A stretch of 64,000 nucleotides of DNA. Source: Ectothiorhodospira shaposhnikovii (GTDB taxonomy: Bacteria; Pseudomonadota; Gammaproteobacteria; Ectothiorhodospirales; Ectothiorhodospiraceae). Positions 31,809-41,174 of this stretch are shown one piece after another. The stretch's first letter is position 1, and each line of letters starts with the position of its first letter. The stretch is from assembly GCF_016584105.1 (NCBI RefSeq), contig NZ_NRSM01000013.1, positions 1 to 64,000 on the forward strand, written 5' to 3'. The notes beneath the pieces are model-generated. The model did no database searches and was not told the DNA's origin. It saw only the letters and a program-made list of their open reading frames with translations. Both the position numbers and the translations under genes were made by a program.

Positions 31809-32939
31809 CTAAATGACGATCAATTCCGCCCGCAGGGCACCGGCTTCCCGCAGGGCCTCCAGGATGGACACCAGATCGCCGGGGGCCGCACCCACCTGAT
31901 TCACGGCACGAACGATCTCGTCCAGGGTGACACCGGGACTGAACAGGAACATGCGGCCGTCCCCTTCCGTCACCTCAATGTCCGTCTGCGGCGTCACCAC
32001 GGTTTCTCCCGCGGCCAGGGGGGCCGGCTGGGAGACCTGGGCACGTTCGGTAATGGTCACTGTCATGCTGCCGTGGGACACCGCCGCCGGCATCACCCGT
32101 ACATTGCTGCCGATCACCACCGTGCCGGTACGGGAATTCACGATCACCTTGGCCGGCGGCTCGCCGGGCTGAACCCGCAGGTTTTCCAGCAGGGAGATGA
32201 AGGACACCCGCTGGCCCGGATCCCGGGGAGCGCTGACCCGCACCGAGGAGCCGTCCAGCGGCCGGGCGGTCCCGGGCCCCAGGGCATCATTGATGGCGTC
32301 ACTCAGGCGATTGGCCGAGGTGAAGTCATGGCGATGCAGATTCAGGGTCACGTAATCCCCCTGGGCGAAGGCCGAAGGGACTTCACGCTCCACGGTGGCG
32401 CCGTTGGGAATGCGGCCCACGCTGGGGACATTGACGCTGACCCGGGAGCCATCGGCCCCGGCCACACCGAAACCGCCCACGATCAAATTGCCCTGGGCAA
32501 TGGCGTAGGTCTGGCCGTCCGCCCCCTTGAGCGGGGTCATGAGCAGGGTGCCGCCCCGCAGGCTGCCGGCGTTGCCGATGGAAGATACCGTGACATCGAT
32601 GGTCTGGCCCTGCTTGGCAAAGGGCGGCAGGTCGGCGTGAATCATCACCGCCGCCACGTTGCGCAGCTGGGGATTGACGTTGGACGGCACGGTGACGCCC
32701 AGCTGACCCAGCATGTTCTTGAGGCTCTGCACCGTGAACGGTGCCTGGGTGGTCTGGTCGCCGGTGCCGTCCAGGCCCACGACAAGGCCGTAACCCACCA
32801 GCTGGTTGCTCCGGACACCGGCCACCGAGGCCATGTCCTTGACACGCTCCGCCGCGCCCGTGCCGGAGGGAAGGACCAGGGACAGCACCAGCACTGCCAA
32901 GGCCCAGACGATCAGAACTGTACGTATGTTTTTAGACAT
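31809..32939 (-). CDS. flgI: Flagellar P-ring protein FlgI
   Basis: Forms the periplasmic P ring. 376 residues starting with a Sec signal peptide ([24 protein letters not shown]; cleavage about residue 30), then [31 protein letters not shown], the family signature. Further blocks are [14 protein letters not shown] and the C-terminal [43 protein letters not shown]. It needs the chaperone FlgA, encoded at 40406. It lies 12 bp from flgH. Confidence 0.97.
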   Translation of the reverse strand: MSKNIRTVLIVWALAVLVLSLVLPSGTGAAERVKDMASVAGVRSNQLVGYGLVVGLDGTGDQTTQAPFTVQSLKNMLGQLGVTVPSNVNPQLRNVAAVMIHADLPPFAKQGQTIDVTVSSIGNAGSLRGGTLLMTPLKGADGQTYAIAQGNLIVGGFGVAGADGSRVSVNVPSVGRIPNGATVEREVPSAFAQGDYVTLNLHRHDFTSANRLSDAINDALGPGTARPLDGSSVRVSAPRDPGQRVSFISLLENLRVQPGEPPAKVIVNSRTGTVVIGSNVRVMPAAVSHGSMTVTITERAQVSQPAPLAAGETVVTPQTDIEVTEGDGRMFLFSPGVTLDEIVRAVNQVGAAPGDLVSILEALREAGALRAELIVI

Positions 32940-32951
32940 GGCGCGGCACTC

Positions 32952-33674
32952 CTAGAAAGGCCACACAGGGCTGTTGAAGAATCGGCTCAACCAGCCCTGG
33001 CGGTTGCTGTCGGCCAGGGCACCCCGCCCCCCATAGGCCACCTGGGCGGAGGCCACCTGGGTGGAGAGGATGGTGTTGTCGGTACGGATGTCCACGGGTC
33101 GTACGATCCCCCGCAGCCGGATGTACTCCTCACCCTGGTTGATCTTCAGCCACTTCTCTCCCTGGACCACCAGATTGCCGTTGGGCAGCACTTCCGACAC
33201 CATCACGGTGATGGAGCCGTCCAGCTGGTTGCTCTGGGAGGCACTGCCCTGGCCATCGAAATCCCGGCTGCCGCTGATCTCGGTATTGAGCAGGGGACGG
33301 CCATCACGGGTGACAGGGCGTCCCAGGATGGTGGGATTGGCCATGTTCACGTTGGCTTCCTTGCTGGTGGAGGTACTGGCGGACTTGCTGGCCTGGGTCC
33401 GTTCCGCCAGTAGCACCGTGAGTACATCCCCCACCTGGCGGGCCTTGTAGTCGGCAAACAGGCCCTGCACCGCGGTGGGCTGGAAGATGGCGCCGTTATT
33501 GTGTTCCGGCGGGATGGGCATGGGCGGCATCACGGTGGCGAAGTTGGGATCGTCGCCCCGCTCCACCGAACTCAGCGTGGCACAGCCGCTGGAAAATACC
33601 ATCAGGCACGCCAGGGACAGGCCCAGGAGGGCAACCGGCGGAGGTGCTGCGGGTCTTGGAGTCCGGGTATTCAT
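32952..33674 (-). CDS. flgH: Flagellar L-ring lipoprotein FlgH
   Basis: Outer-membrane L ring. 240 residues with a lipoprotein signal peptide and lipobox ending FSSGC (Cys about residue 31), though the N-region (MNTRTPRPAAPPP) is unusually Pro-rich. FADYKARQVGDVLTVLLAERTQASKSAS and the C-terminal GEKWLKINQGEEYIRLRGIVRPVDI are characteristic. It sits between flgG and flgI. Confidence 0.96.
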   Translation of the reverse strand: MNTRTPRPAAPPPVALLGLSLACLMVFSSGCATLSSVERGDDPNFATVMPPMPIPPEHNNGAIFQPTAVQGLFADYKARQVGDVLTVLLAERTQASKSASTSTSKEANVNMANPTILGRPVTRDGRPLLNTEISGSRDFDGQGSASQSNQLDGSITVMVSEVLPNGNLVVQGEKWLKINQGEEYIRLRGIVRPVDIRTDNTILSTQVASAQVAYGGRGALADSNRQGWLSRFFNSPVWPF

Positions 33675-33710
33675 GGCTTGCCTACCTTCCGTCTTGAATC
33701 ACGGCTTGAA

Positions 33711-34499
33711 CTACAGGTTGTTATTCACGTACTGCATCATCTGATCCGCGGTGGAGATAGCCTTGGAATTGACCTCGTAGGCCCGCTGGGTCTCGATCAT
33801 GTTCACCAGCTCTTCGGCGATGTTCACGTTGGAGCTCTCCAGGGACCCTTGCATCAGACGGCCCAGGCCGTCCTGTCCGGGGTTACCCTGCTGAGGCGCC
33901 CCGCTGGCGGCCGTCTCGATGTACAGATTCTGTCCGATGGGCTGCAGTCCGGCGGGATTGACGAAGTCTGCCAACTGGATGTTGCCCACTTCCACCGGGG
34001 CATTTTCCTGGCCCGCCAGCGTGACGCTGACGATGCCGTCCTGGCTGACGGTGATGCTGGTGGCGCCCTCGGGGATGAAGATCCCGGGTTGCAGCTCAAA
34101 GCCGTTGGACATGACCATCTGACCATCGGCATTGAGCTGGAAACTGCCGTCCCGGGTATAGGCGATATTGCCCTCGGGGGTCAGGATCTCGAAGAACCCC
34201 CGCCCCTGGATGGAGACGTCCAGGGCATTGTCGGTCTGGATGTGGTTCCCCTGACTGAAGATCTTGTCGGTGGCCACGGTGCGCACCCCTACTCCGGTCA
34301 TCAGGCCGGTGGGCAGCTCATTGTTCTGCGCCGCCTGGGCACCCGGCTGGCGCACGGTCTGGTAAATCAGGTCCTCGAACGAGGCACGCCCCTTCTTGAA
34401 GGCGTTGGTATTCACGTTGGCCAGGTTGTTGGATACCACAGACATGCGCGTCTGCTGGGCATCCAGCCCGGTCTTGGCAATCCAGAGTGCTTGGTTCAT
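33711..34499 (-). CDS. flgG: Flagellar distal rod protein FlgG
   Basis: Distal rod subunit, 262 residues, near the usual 260. Starts [39 protein letters not shown], the conserved axial-protein N-terminus. [22 protein letters not shown] lies in the middle and the C-terminal motif is [34 protein letters not shown]. It lies 30 bp downstream of flgF. Confidence 0.97.
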   Translation of the reverse strand: MNQALWIAKTGLDAQQTRMSVVSNNLANVNTNAFKKGRASFEDLIYQTVRQPGAQAAQNNELPTGLMTGVGVRTVATDKIFSQGNHIQTDNALDVSIQGRGFFEILTPEGNIAYTRDGSFQLNADGQMVMSNGFELQPGIFIPEGATSITVSQDGIVSVTLAGQENAPVEVGNIQLADFVNPAGLQPIGQNLYIETAASGAPQQGNPGQDGLGRLMQGSLESSNVNIAEELVNMIETQRAYEVNSKAISTADQMMQYVNNNL

Positions 34500-34529
34500 G
34501 GTCTAGTCTCCTTTGGGAGGATGGGCTGA

Positions 34530-35270
34530 TCAGGAGATACGCAACAATTGAGAACTACTGCGATCCAGATCCTCGGCGGTCTTCATGAGCTTGACATGGG
34601 TCTCGAAGTTGCGCGCCAACTCGATCATGTTCACCATGGCCTCGATGGTGTTCACATTGCTGCCCTCCAGCATCCCCGAGGCCAGGGATACGTTGACATC
34701 GGCCGGCTCCACCGCGCCATCGGCACGCCGGAAAAGGCCGTCCTCTCCCCGAGCCAGTTCCTGGAGATCCGGATTCACCAGCTTCACCCGCCCCACCTCG
34801 GCCAGCACGTTGGCCTCCTGCCCCAGGGGGCGGATGCTGAGGGTGCCGTCAGCTCCGATCTCGATGCTCTCGAAGGGAGGAATGGCCAGGGGGCCGTCCT
34901 CGCCCAGCACGGGCAGTCCATCGCCCGTTGTGAGCAGACCCACGCTGTTCACCTGGAAGTTGCCGGCCCGGGTATAGGCCTCGCCCCCGTCCGGGGCCTG
35001 GACCGCGATCCAGCCATCGCCCTGCACCGCCACGTCCAGATCCCGGCCGGTGGCAATCTGGGGACCCGACGTGAAGTCCGCCTTGACTGCCTGCAGCTGG
35101 GCGTAGTCCCGGCTGTCGTACACCGGCCCCCGCAAGGGGTGGTTGGTGAATGCTTCCAGGCTCTTGCGAAAACCCGTGGTGTTGGCATTGGCCAGATTGT
35201 GGGTATTGACCTGCTGGGAGTGCGCGGCCTCCCGGGCACCGGTCATGGCGATGTAGAGCATGCGGTCCAT
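34530..35270 (-). CDS. flgF: Flagellar proximal rod protein FlgF
   Basis: Proximal rod subunit, 246 residues. MDRMLYIAMTGAREAAHSQQVNTHNLANANTTGFRK and the ending EAMVNMIELARNFETHVKLMKTAEDLDRSSSQLLRIS identify it as FlgF rather than FlgG. GDGWIAVQAPDGGEAYTRAGNF is the mid-protein axial motif. It lies 15 bp after flgE. Confidence 0.95.
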   Translation of the reverse strand: MDRMLYIAMTGAREAAHSQQVNTHNLANANTTGFRKSLEAFTNHPLRGPVYDSRDYAQLQAVKADFTSGPQIATGRDLDVAVQGDGWIAVQAPDGGEAYTRAGNFQVNSVGLLTTGDGLPVLGEDGPLAIPPFESIEIGADGTLSIRPLGQEANVLAEVGRVKLVNPDLQELARGEDGLFRRADGAVEPADVNVSLASGMLEGSNVNTIEAMVNMIELARNFETHVKLMKTAEDLDRSSSQLLRIS

Positions 35271-35285
35271 CGGTCACCTCCTCCG

Positions 35286-36506
35286 TCAGCGGATGTTGAT
35301 GATGGTCTGCGTCAGGGTGTCGGCGGTACTGATCACCTGGGCATTGGCCTGGAAGTTGCGCTGGGCGGTGATGAGCTTCACCAGCTGCTCGGAGATATTG
35401 ACGTTGGAATTTTCGAATGCCCCCCCCTGGATCAGGCCGAAACTGGAATCTCCCGCCTGCCCCAGAAGCCGTTCGCCAGACTCGAAGGTCTCCACCCAGT
35501 TGGTGCCGCCCACCGGCCGCAGACCCTGGGGATTGTCGAAATTGGCCAGGGCCACCTGCCCCAGCGGACGGTTGGTGCCATTGGAGAAGCGGGCAAACAC
35601 GGTGCCGTCCGCCTCCACATCCAGGCTGATGAGCCCCCCCGAGGCATAGCCGTCCTGCTTCAGCGAATTGACGGTAAAGCGCTCGCCGTACTGGGTGGTA
35701 TTGCTGAAATCAATCTCGAATTCCAGGTTTTCGGGGCCATTCGGGCCGGTAACCGTATGGGTGATGTTGAAAGGCCCGCCGGTCCCCAGGGTGCCATCGG
35801 GATTGAATTCGAGCGTTTCGGGGCCAGCGATCAGATCACCTTCCAGAGAACTGTAGAACGTCCACTCGTTAGTAGTTCCCGGCTCCTTGCGGAAATACAG
35901 GGTCATCGTCCGTGGCAACCCCTGGGAGTCATAGACGGAAAGGGCCGTGGAATGGTTATAGCCGTCCGGATCCGCCACCCCTTCGGCGGCATCCCAAGCC
36001 CAAGGCTGATCGGGCTCCTCGGCGGTGGCGGGCAGGTTCATCAGCGCCGTGATTTCGGTGGTGGCCCTGGGGGTGGCCAGACCGGTGGTCAGACGGATGT
36101 CCTGCAAGGGACCGCCCAGACCGGGGGTGGCATACCCCTGCAGACGCTGGCCGGCGGAATTGACCACATATCCGTCCTTATCCAGCTGGAACTGACCGGC
36201 CCGGGTGTATTCCACCACGCCATCCCGTTCCAGGATGAAAAAGCCCTGGCCATTGATGGCCAGATCCAGATTGTTGTCAGTGAACTCCAGGTCACCCTGG
36301 GTGAACTGCTGGCTGACGGCGGCCAGCCGGGTACCGCTACCGGTGGCGGTTTTGGAGATCCCCGTATAGGACATGGCGAACACATCGGCAAATTCTGCCC
36401 GCGATCCCTTGAAACCCGCGGTAGAGGCATTGGCGATGTTGTGCCCCGTCACCTGCAAATCCGTGGAGGCTGCGTTGAGCCCCGTCAATCCGATATTGAA
36501 TGGCAT
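35286..36506 (-). CDS. flgE: Flagellar hook protein FlgE
   Basis: Major hook subunit, 406 residues. N-terminus MPFNIGLTGLNAASTDLQVTGHNIANASTAGFKGSRAEFADV and C-terminus QLVKLITAQRNFQANAQVISTADTLTQTIINIR are the conserved coiled halves. The central domain (about 140-330) is variable. It follows flgD. Confidence 0.97.
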   Translation of the reverse strand: MPFNIGLTGLNAASTDLQVTGHNIANASTAGFKGSRAEFADVFAMSYTGISKTATGSGTRLAAVSQQFTQGDLEFTDNNLDLAINGQGFFILERDGVVEYTRAGQFQLDKDGYVVNSAGQRLQGYATPGLGGPLQDIRLTTGLATPRATTEITALMNLPATAEEPDQPWAWDAAEGVADPDGYNHSTALSVYDSQGLPRTMTLYFRKEPGTTNEWTFYSSLEGDLIAGPETLEFNPDGTLGTGGPFNITHTVTGPNGPENLEFEIDFSNTTQYGERFTVNSLKQDGYASGGLISLDVEADGTVFARFSNGTNRPLGQVALANFDNPQGLRPVGGTNWVETFESGERLLGQAGDSSFGLIQGGAFENSNVNISEQLVKLITAQRNFQANAQVISTADTLTQTIINIR

Positions 36507-36548
36507 AATCTGTTCCTCGTTACCGTTAGGTGTATCTTGGGACCCACA

Positions 36549-37220
36549 TCAACTGATCTGCCTGACCTTGGACAGATCAACCTCCCCGAAACCATCGATG
36601 AGCAGCGTGACCGTGCCGCTGCCCTGACTGGTCCGCACACTGCTGACATAGGCATTCAGCAAGACTTCGGGCTGGCTGGTCTTGCCATCGAGCCGGGCAT
36701 CCGCCCGAAACTCGTAGATGCCTTCCGGCGCACGCTCCCCGTTGCTGTCCAGACCATTCCAGTAGAAGGACTTCAATCCCGAGGCCTGGGCGCCCAGCTG
36801 CACCTGGTTGACCAGTTCACCGGCCTCGTTATAGATGCCGATGTTGAGCGAATCGACCGACGTCTCCAGATCCACGCCGCCGCGGACCCATCCTTCCTCA
36901 CCCAGATAGGCCAGCTCCGCGGGAATCAGTACCTCCCTGCCAACCATGGAAGCGGCTTGCAGGGCCTGATTGGCCTTCATGGTATTGGCGATGGAATCAA
37001 AGGATTGCTGAAGCTCGGCGATACCATTCACCGTGGCAAACTGGGCCAGCTGGCCAAGGAACTCGCCACTGTCGGCGGGATCGAGCGGGTCCTGGTACTG
37101 CAGCTGGGTAATCATCAATTTGAAGAATTCCGCCTGCCCCAGCTCATCCCGCCGGGTTTCAGAGCGGGATGAGCCCGACAAACCCAGGCTGTCTATGGTT
37201 GACTGATCAATCACGGTCAC
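36549..37220 (-). CDS. flgD: Flagellar hook-capping protein FlgD
   Basis: Scaffold for hook assembly, 223 residues. The N-terminal FLK-box region DELGQAEFFKLMITQLQYQDPLDPADSGEFLGQLAQFATVNGI is diagnostic. The C-terminal part has the tudor/FnIII-like sandwich including SFYWNGLDSNGERAPEGIYEF. It is encoded between flgC and flgE with short gaps. Confidence 0.95.
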   Translation of the reverse strand: MTVIDQSTIDSLGLSGSSRSETRRDELGQAEFFKLMITQLQYQDPLDPADSGEFLGQLAQFATVNGIAELQQSFDSIANTMKANQALQAASMVGREVLIPAELAYLGEEGWVRGGVDLETSVDSLNIGIYNEAGELVNQVQLGAQASGLKSFYWNGLDSNGERAPEGIYEFRADARLDGKTSQPEVLLNAYVSSVRTSQGSGTVTLLIDGFGEVDLSKVRQIS

Positions 37221-37231
37221 GACAGGTCCTC

Positions 37232-37651
37232 CTATGACTGGCCAAGCTGCAGGGTGCGCAACAGCAGTTGCTTGGTGGTGTTCATGACCTCCACATTGTT
37301 CTCGTAGCTGCGCGACGCGGAGATCATGTTGGCCATCTCGTCCACCAGATTGACGTTGGGCATGTAGACATACCCCTGCTCATTGGCCAGCGGATGATGG
37401 GGCTCATATTTCACGAAGGGCTCGGCCTGGCTCTCGACGATACCGGCCACCCGGACCGGAGAAGTGGATGCGCTCTTGCCGAACTGGTCCATCACCGTCT
37501 GGAACACCGGCTGCTTGGAGCGATAGGCCTGCTCGGGGGTGGTGCTGGCCACCTGGGCATTGGCCATGTTACTGGCGACGGTATTCAGACGGACCGATTG
37601 GGCGCTCAACGCAGAACCAGAGACGTCAAAAATCCTGAACATGTTGCTCAT
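37232..37651 (-). CDS. flgC: Flagellar proximal rod protein FlgC
   Basis: 139 residues. MSNMFRIFDVSGSALSAQSVRLNTVASNMANAQVASTTPEQAYR and C-terminal MPNVNLVDEMANMISASRSYENNVEVMNTTKQLLLRTLQLGQ are typical of FlgC. It lies 16 bp downstream of flgB. Confidence 0.96.
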   Translation of the reverse strand: MSNMFRIFDVSGSALSAQSVRLNTVASNMANAQVASTTPEQAYRSKQPVFQTVMDQFGKSASTSPVRVAGIVESQAEPFVKYEPHHPLANEQGYVYMPNVNLVDEMANMISASRSYENNVEVMNTTKQLLLRTLQLGQS

Positions 37652-37667
37652 GCTTTAATCTCCCGGC

Positions 37668-38066
37668 CTATTCGCCTTTAAGGGCCGTGCGCAGGCCACT
37701 GAATTTCTTGCCCAGAAAATCCAGACTGGCCTGATACTGCACGGTGTTTTCGGCAAATGCCGCCTGCTCCAGCTGAGGATCCACCGTATTGCCGTCCAGA
37801 GAGGGTTGGGAAGGCACCCGGTAGAGGGGGTCGCCCATGCCCTGCTTCGAGGCATCATCCGGAATGTGGGCGGCGTGGGTGAGGCGCAGGCCCAGGGCAT
37901 CGGGCTGATGCGCACGACTGAGCACCTGGCGGAAATCCAGGTCACGCGCCTTGTAATTGGGGGTATCGGAATTGGCGATATTGGAGGCGAGCAACTCCAG
38001 GCGCTTCGAGCGCACCTGCAGCGCATCGCCATGGATACCGATGGCCCTGTCTATGGAAAGTGGCAT
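37668..38066 (-). CDS. flgB: Flagellar proximal rod protein FlgB
   Basis: 132 residues from the ATG at 38066 (MPLSIDRAIGIHGDALQVRSKRLELLASNIANSDTPNYKARDLDF), the usual length and N-terminus. An in-frame ATG at 38216 lies upstream of the sigma-54 promoter at 38103-38118 and so would not be transcribed from it. FlgB is the first gene of the basal-body operon and forms the base of the rod. Confidence 0.95.
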   Translation of the reverse strand: MPLSIDRAIGIHGDALQVRSKRLELLASNIANSDTPNYKARDLDFRQVLSRAHQPDALGLRLTHAAHIPDDASKQGMGDPLYRVPSQPSLDGNTVDPQLEQAAFAENTVQYQASLDFLGKKFSGLRTALKGE

Positions 38067-38102
38067 GGACTCGACCTCAAGAAATGTTCCTAAAGGTCGA
38101 TA

Positions 38103-38118
38103 AGCAATCGGCGTGCCA
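38103..38118 (-). promoter_or_regulatory. Sigma-54 (RpoN) promoter of the flgB operon
   Basis: On the minus strand TGGCACG-N4-TTGCT, an exact match to the RpoN -24/-12 consensus, 37 bp upstream of the flgB ATG. Confidence 0.9.
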
Positions 38119-38205
38119 GAATAAAAAAGGAAGGATTTTCCGTGAGTTAGATAGAAATCTCTGTTGACGGGAGAGGCCAGACGGCAATTTGCCGCCGTTC
38201 CGGCG

Positions 38206-38228
38206 GACCCGCCCACAGTCGGCGGGTC
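38206..38228 (-). terminator. Hairpin after cheR
   Basis: GACCCGCC (38206-38213) pairs with GGCGGGTC (38221-38228), 23 bp beyond the cheR stop. A second GC hairpin follows at about 38190-38205. There is no clear U-tract. Confidence 0.4.
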
Positions 38229-38250
38229 AGATTATTGGCATCCGACACGA

Positions 38251-39081
38251 TCAGCGGAGACGGTAAACCACCCCGGGATTACACCGGACCATCTCAAAGG
38301 CGTCGGAATAATTGGCCATGGACTCGGAAGCGCCCAGAAAGAGATAGCCACCCGGGTTGAGGGCCTGGGATATCTTCTTCAGGATCAATTTCTTGGAGTC
38401 GACTGAAAAATAAATCAGGACATTGCGGCAGAAGACGATATCAAAGCGCCCCAGCAGCGTGTAACTGTCCATGAGATTGAATTCCCGGAAACTCGCCCTT
38501 GCCTTGACATCGGGCCGGATATTCCAGCGCTCGCCATTCTGCACAAAGAATCGGCTGCGTCGCTCCAGGGAAAGGCCGCGGGCAACGGCCAGAGAATCAT
38601 AGCTGGCCTCACGGGCCTCTTTCAGCACGGCACCCGATATGTCCGTACCCAGAATCTGGACATCCCGCAAACTCCCCGGTCGGGATTGCTGATATTCACT
38701 GAACCCCATGCTGATGGAATAGGGTTCCTGCCCGGAAGAACAGGCGGCACACCAGATGCGCGGCGCATAACCGGCCCCTTTCTGCTTGGCCAGCTCCGGA
38801 TAGATCTGGTTCTTGAGGATCTCGAAGGGGAAGACATCACGAAACCAGTAGGTTTCGTTGGTGGTCATGGCCTCGATCACCCTCTCCCGAAGACCTGGAT
38901 GACGCCCCAGCTTCAGCTGCCTGAGCAGCTCACTCACGGAAGAGACCGAGAACTCGCCCATGAGCCTCGAAAGACGGCTGTTCACCAGATAATGCTTGTT
39001 TTCCCCGAGGATCAATCCACAGGACTTCTCCAGAAAAATCCTGAAATCCTCGTAATCCTGAGATTCGATAGGGCCTGACAA
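38251..39081 (-). CDS. cheR: Chemotaxis protein methyltransferase CheR
   Basis: Methylates glutamates of chemoreceptors using SAM. 276 residues. An N-terminal helical domain (about 1-75) is followed by MTTNETYWFRDVFPFEIL, the SAM motif IWCAACSSGQEPYSISMGFSEY, VQILGTDISGAVLKEAREASYD and FDIVFCRNVLIYFSVDSKK. Length and motifs match CheR of the CheV-CheR pair that precedes flgBCDE in pseudomonads and vibrios. It lies 172 bp downstream of cheV. Confidence 0.97.
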   Translation of the reverse strand: MSGPIESQDYEDFRIFLEKSCGLILGENKHYLVNSRLSRLMGEFSVSSVSELLRQLKLGRHPGLRERVIEAMTTNETYWFRDVFPFEILKNQIYPELAKQKGAGYAPRIWCAACSSGQEPYSISMGFSEYQQSRPGSLRDVQILGTDISGAVLKEAREASYDSLAVARGLSLERRSRFFVQNGERWNIRPDVKARASFREFNLMDSYTLLGRFDIVFCRNVLIYFSVDSKKLILKKISQALNPGGYLFLGASESMANYSDAFEMVRCNPGVVYRLR

Positions 39082-39253
39082 GGTGGATTCCTGTTTTGAG
39101 TCAATCTTGCGTTATGGAACGTTAAGCCACCGAACCACTCGGTTGACGGCTCCACCAGTATAACTTTCACGATGCCCAGCGGGGCCTCATGAATGGTGCC
39201 TGCCTTGACGAACAGAGGAATACCATGTCCGCCAGACGGCAGAAAAATGCCGG

Positions 39254-40198
39254 TCAAGGGGGGCTGGAGGCCTGTTGCTCCGCCTGCAAGTGCCCAAGCA
39301 CAACCTCCGCCAGTTCGTCGGGACTGAACTTGGGCAGGAAACGGTCCGCACCCGCCCTGCGTACCAGGCTCTCGTTAAACGTCCCGCTAAGCGAAGAATG
39401 CAGGACAACATACAGACGTGAAAGCGCCGGCTCCTTCCTGATGGCTGATGTCAGGGTATAACCATCCATCTCGGGCATTTCAATATCGGATATCACCATC
39501 CCGATCTGCTGATCAATGGGGCCTTGACTGGCGAGTTCAAGGAGCTTGTCCAGCGCCTGCCTGCCATCATTCACCACAATCGATTCAACCCCGATCTGGG
39601 TCAGGGCGCGCACCATCTGGCGGCGCGCCACGGCAGAGTCATCAGCCACCAGCGCGCATCGAATACGCCCGCCACCATGGATATTGGACATTACCGCATC
39701 GCTGACATCCCCAGAAGGGCCGGTGACCATCTCCAGCACCTTTTCAACATCAATGATCTCCACCAGGCGATCCTCCACCTGAGTCACAGCCGTCAAAAAA
39801 CTGTCTTTATGCGTTCCACGCGGTGGAGGATGAATCTGGTCCCAGTTGAGATTGATGATGCGGTCAACCGATGCCACCAGGAGGCCCTGCACAGAGCGAT
39901 TGAACTCCGTGAGAATGACGAATGCCGCCCCGCCCTCGCGGGAAGGAACCGGCGCCATGCCCAGTGCCTGCGCCAGATCCACCACGGAAACGGTCTTTCC
40001 CCGCAAGGTGGCCACCCCACGGATAATCGGGTGCGTACTTGGAAGACGGTTCAAGGGGGGGCAGGTGATCACCTCCCGCACCTTGAAGACATTGATGGCA
40101 AAGAGCTGCCGACCACCGAGGGTAAACAGCAATAGCTCCAGGCGATTCTGGCCCACCATCTGGGTGCGACGATCGACATCATCCAGCAAGCTGCTCAT
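39254..40198 (-). CDS. cheV: Chemotaxis coupling/response-regulator protein CheV
   Basis: 314 residues joining a CheW-like coupling domain (LLLFTLGGRQLFAINVFKVREVITCPPLNRLP, about 20-165) to a CheY-like receiver (about 185-305). The receiver keeps the acidic residues, the phosphoacceptor Asp in MVISDIEMPEMDGYTL, and the conserved Lys in RFLPKFSPDEL. It is divergent from flgA across a 207-bp region containing sigma-28 and sigma-54 elements. Confidence 0.96.
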   Translation of the reverse strand: MSSLLDDVDRRTQMVGQNRLELLLFTLGGRQLFAINVFKVREVITCPPLNRLPSTHPIIRGVATLRGKTVSVVDLAQALGMAPVPSREGGAAFVILTEFNRSVQGLLVASVDRIINLNWDQIHPPPRGTHKDSFLTAVTQVEDRLVEIIDVEKVLEMVTGPSGDVSDAVMSNIHGGGRIRCALVADDSAVARRQMVRALTQIGVESIVVNDGRQALDKLLELASQGPIDQQIGMVISDIEMPEMDGYTLTSAIRKEPALSRLYVVLHSSLSGTFNESLVRRAGADRFLPKFSPDELAEVVLGHLQAEQQASSPP

Positions 40199-40248
40199 CG
40201 GCCTCTCCCGCAGGTATCACGAAGGATCATGCCCTTCATACTCTAGTA

Positions 40249-40275
40249 TGATCGGCACGGGCAACGATTTCTTGA
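40249..40275 (-). promoter_or_regulatory. Candidate sigma-28 (FliA) promoter of cheV
   Basis: On the minus strand TCAAGAAA-N11-GCCGATCA. The -10 matches 7 of 8 and the -35 5 of 8 bases of TAAAGTTT-N11-GCCGATAA, with exact spacing, 51 bp upstream of the cheV start. Confidence 0.55.
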
Positions 40276-40282
40276 AAATTTT

Positions 40283-40299
40283 CTGGCCTGCATTTTGCT
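40283..40299 (+). promoter_or_regulatory. Sigma-54 promoter of flgA
   Basis: CTGGCCTGCATTTTGCT keeps the invariant GG-N10-GC (GG 40285-40286, GC 40297-40298) and a TTGCT -12 element. It lies about 107 bp before the flgA start, suggesting a longer leader. Confidence 0.65.
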
Positions 40300-40405
40300 T
40301 CATGATCTCTCAGAGGGATTCCCGGGCGGATTTTCCGGCGTTCGCAATCTCCATCGGAAAATCTATCGAAGGTGGATCCGAAGTAACTTAAGAGGTGGCA
40401 GCGCC

Positions 40406-41152
40406 ATGTTTTTAAAAGCGTTTTTTGTTTTCCGGAAACGCCATGCCTCGCCGTGGCCCGCCATGGCAACAAGCCTGTTGCTGTCTATCAGCCCTCAGGT
40501 CATGGCCGTAAACACACAAACCCACGACAGCATTTTGGCGGCCGCCGGCAACTACCTGAGCAGCCAGGCTCAAGCCCATCACGCAGAGCATCTGGACGTG
40601 CGCGTCATTCGCGGCTCGCTGGACCCGCGCCTGAGATTGCGAGCCTGCGATACCGCCCTCGAAACCTTCCTGCCCCCGGGCGCCAGATTGACCGGCAATG
40701 TTACCGTCGGGGTTCGCTGCCCGTCTCCATCACCCTGGAGTCTTTTTGTACCCATGCAGGTTGTGGTCCGAGGCGAGGTTATCGTGCTGGAGCGCGCCCT
40801 TCCCCGGGGTACAATGCTCTCCCAGAGCGATTTCAGGCTTGAACTTCGCGATCTTGGCAGCATGCACGGAGGGTATCTCACCGATCCCGCAGAGGTGACA
40901 AACATGGTGCTCAGACGGGCACTACCCGCCGGCACCGCGCTTTCACCACAGATGGTCGAACCCCCGCGGCTGGTTCAAAGGGGACAAAACGTCACGCTGG
41001 TGGCGCAGAATGCGGGAATAGCAGTACGCATGGAAGGGCAAGCCCTCGCAGACGGTGCCTACGGCGACAGAATACAGGTTCGCAACCTGTCATCTCGACG
41101 CGTTGTCGAAGGTCGAGTGCTGTCTCCAGGTGTAGTCGGTGTTAATATGTGA
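40406..41152 (+). CDS. flgA: Flagellar P-ring assembly chaperone FlgA
   Basis: Periplasmic chaperone for FlgI. The start at 40406 follows an AGAGGTGG site and gives 248 residues with a signal peptide (PWPAMATSLLLSISPQVMA, after a long basic N-region). A SAF domain is visible in VVRGEVIVLERALPRGTMLSQSDFRLELRDL, and the C-terminal GQALADGAYGDRIQVRNLSSRRVVEGRVLSPGVVGV is the hallmark of FlgA. It is divergent from cheV, and flgM and flgN follow. Confidence 0.95.
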   Translation: MFLKAFFVFRKRHASPWPAMATSLLLSISPQVMAVNTQTHDSILAAAGNYLSSQAQAHHAEHLDVRVIRGSLDPRLRLRACDTALETFLPPGARLTGNVTVGVRCPSPSPWSLFVPMQVVVRGEVIVLERALPRGTMLSQSDFRLELRDLGSMHGGYLTDPAEVTNMVLRRALPAGTALSPQMVEPPRLVQRGQNVTLVAQNAGIAVRMEGQALADGAYGDRIQVRNLSSRRVVEGRVLSPGVVGVNM

Positions 41153-41174
41153 GCCAAGTCGCACTGAATGCCCC

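Noticed and set aside
31053..33413. Plus-strand open frame of 786 codons opposite flgJ, flgI and flgH
   Set aside because: It is a shadow of three recognisable flagellar genes.
34548..37172. Plus-strand open frame of 874 codons opposite flgF, flgE and flgD
   Set aside because: It spans three strong flagellar genes on the minus strand; no conserved motif.
39012..39257. Short minus-strand frame between cheV and cheR
   Set aside because: It overlaps the cheR start, has no ribosome site and no recognisable sequence.
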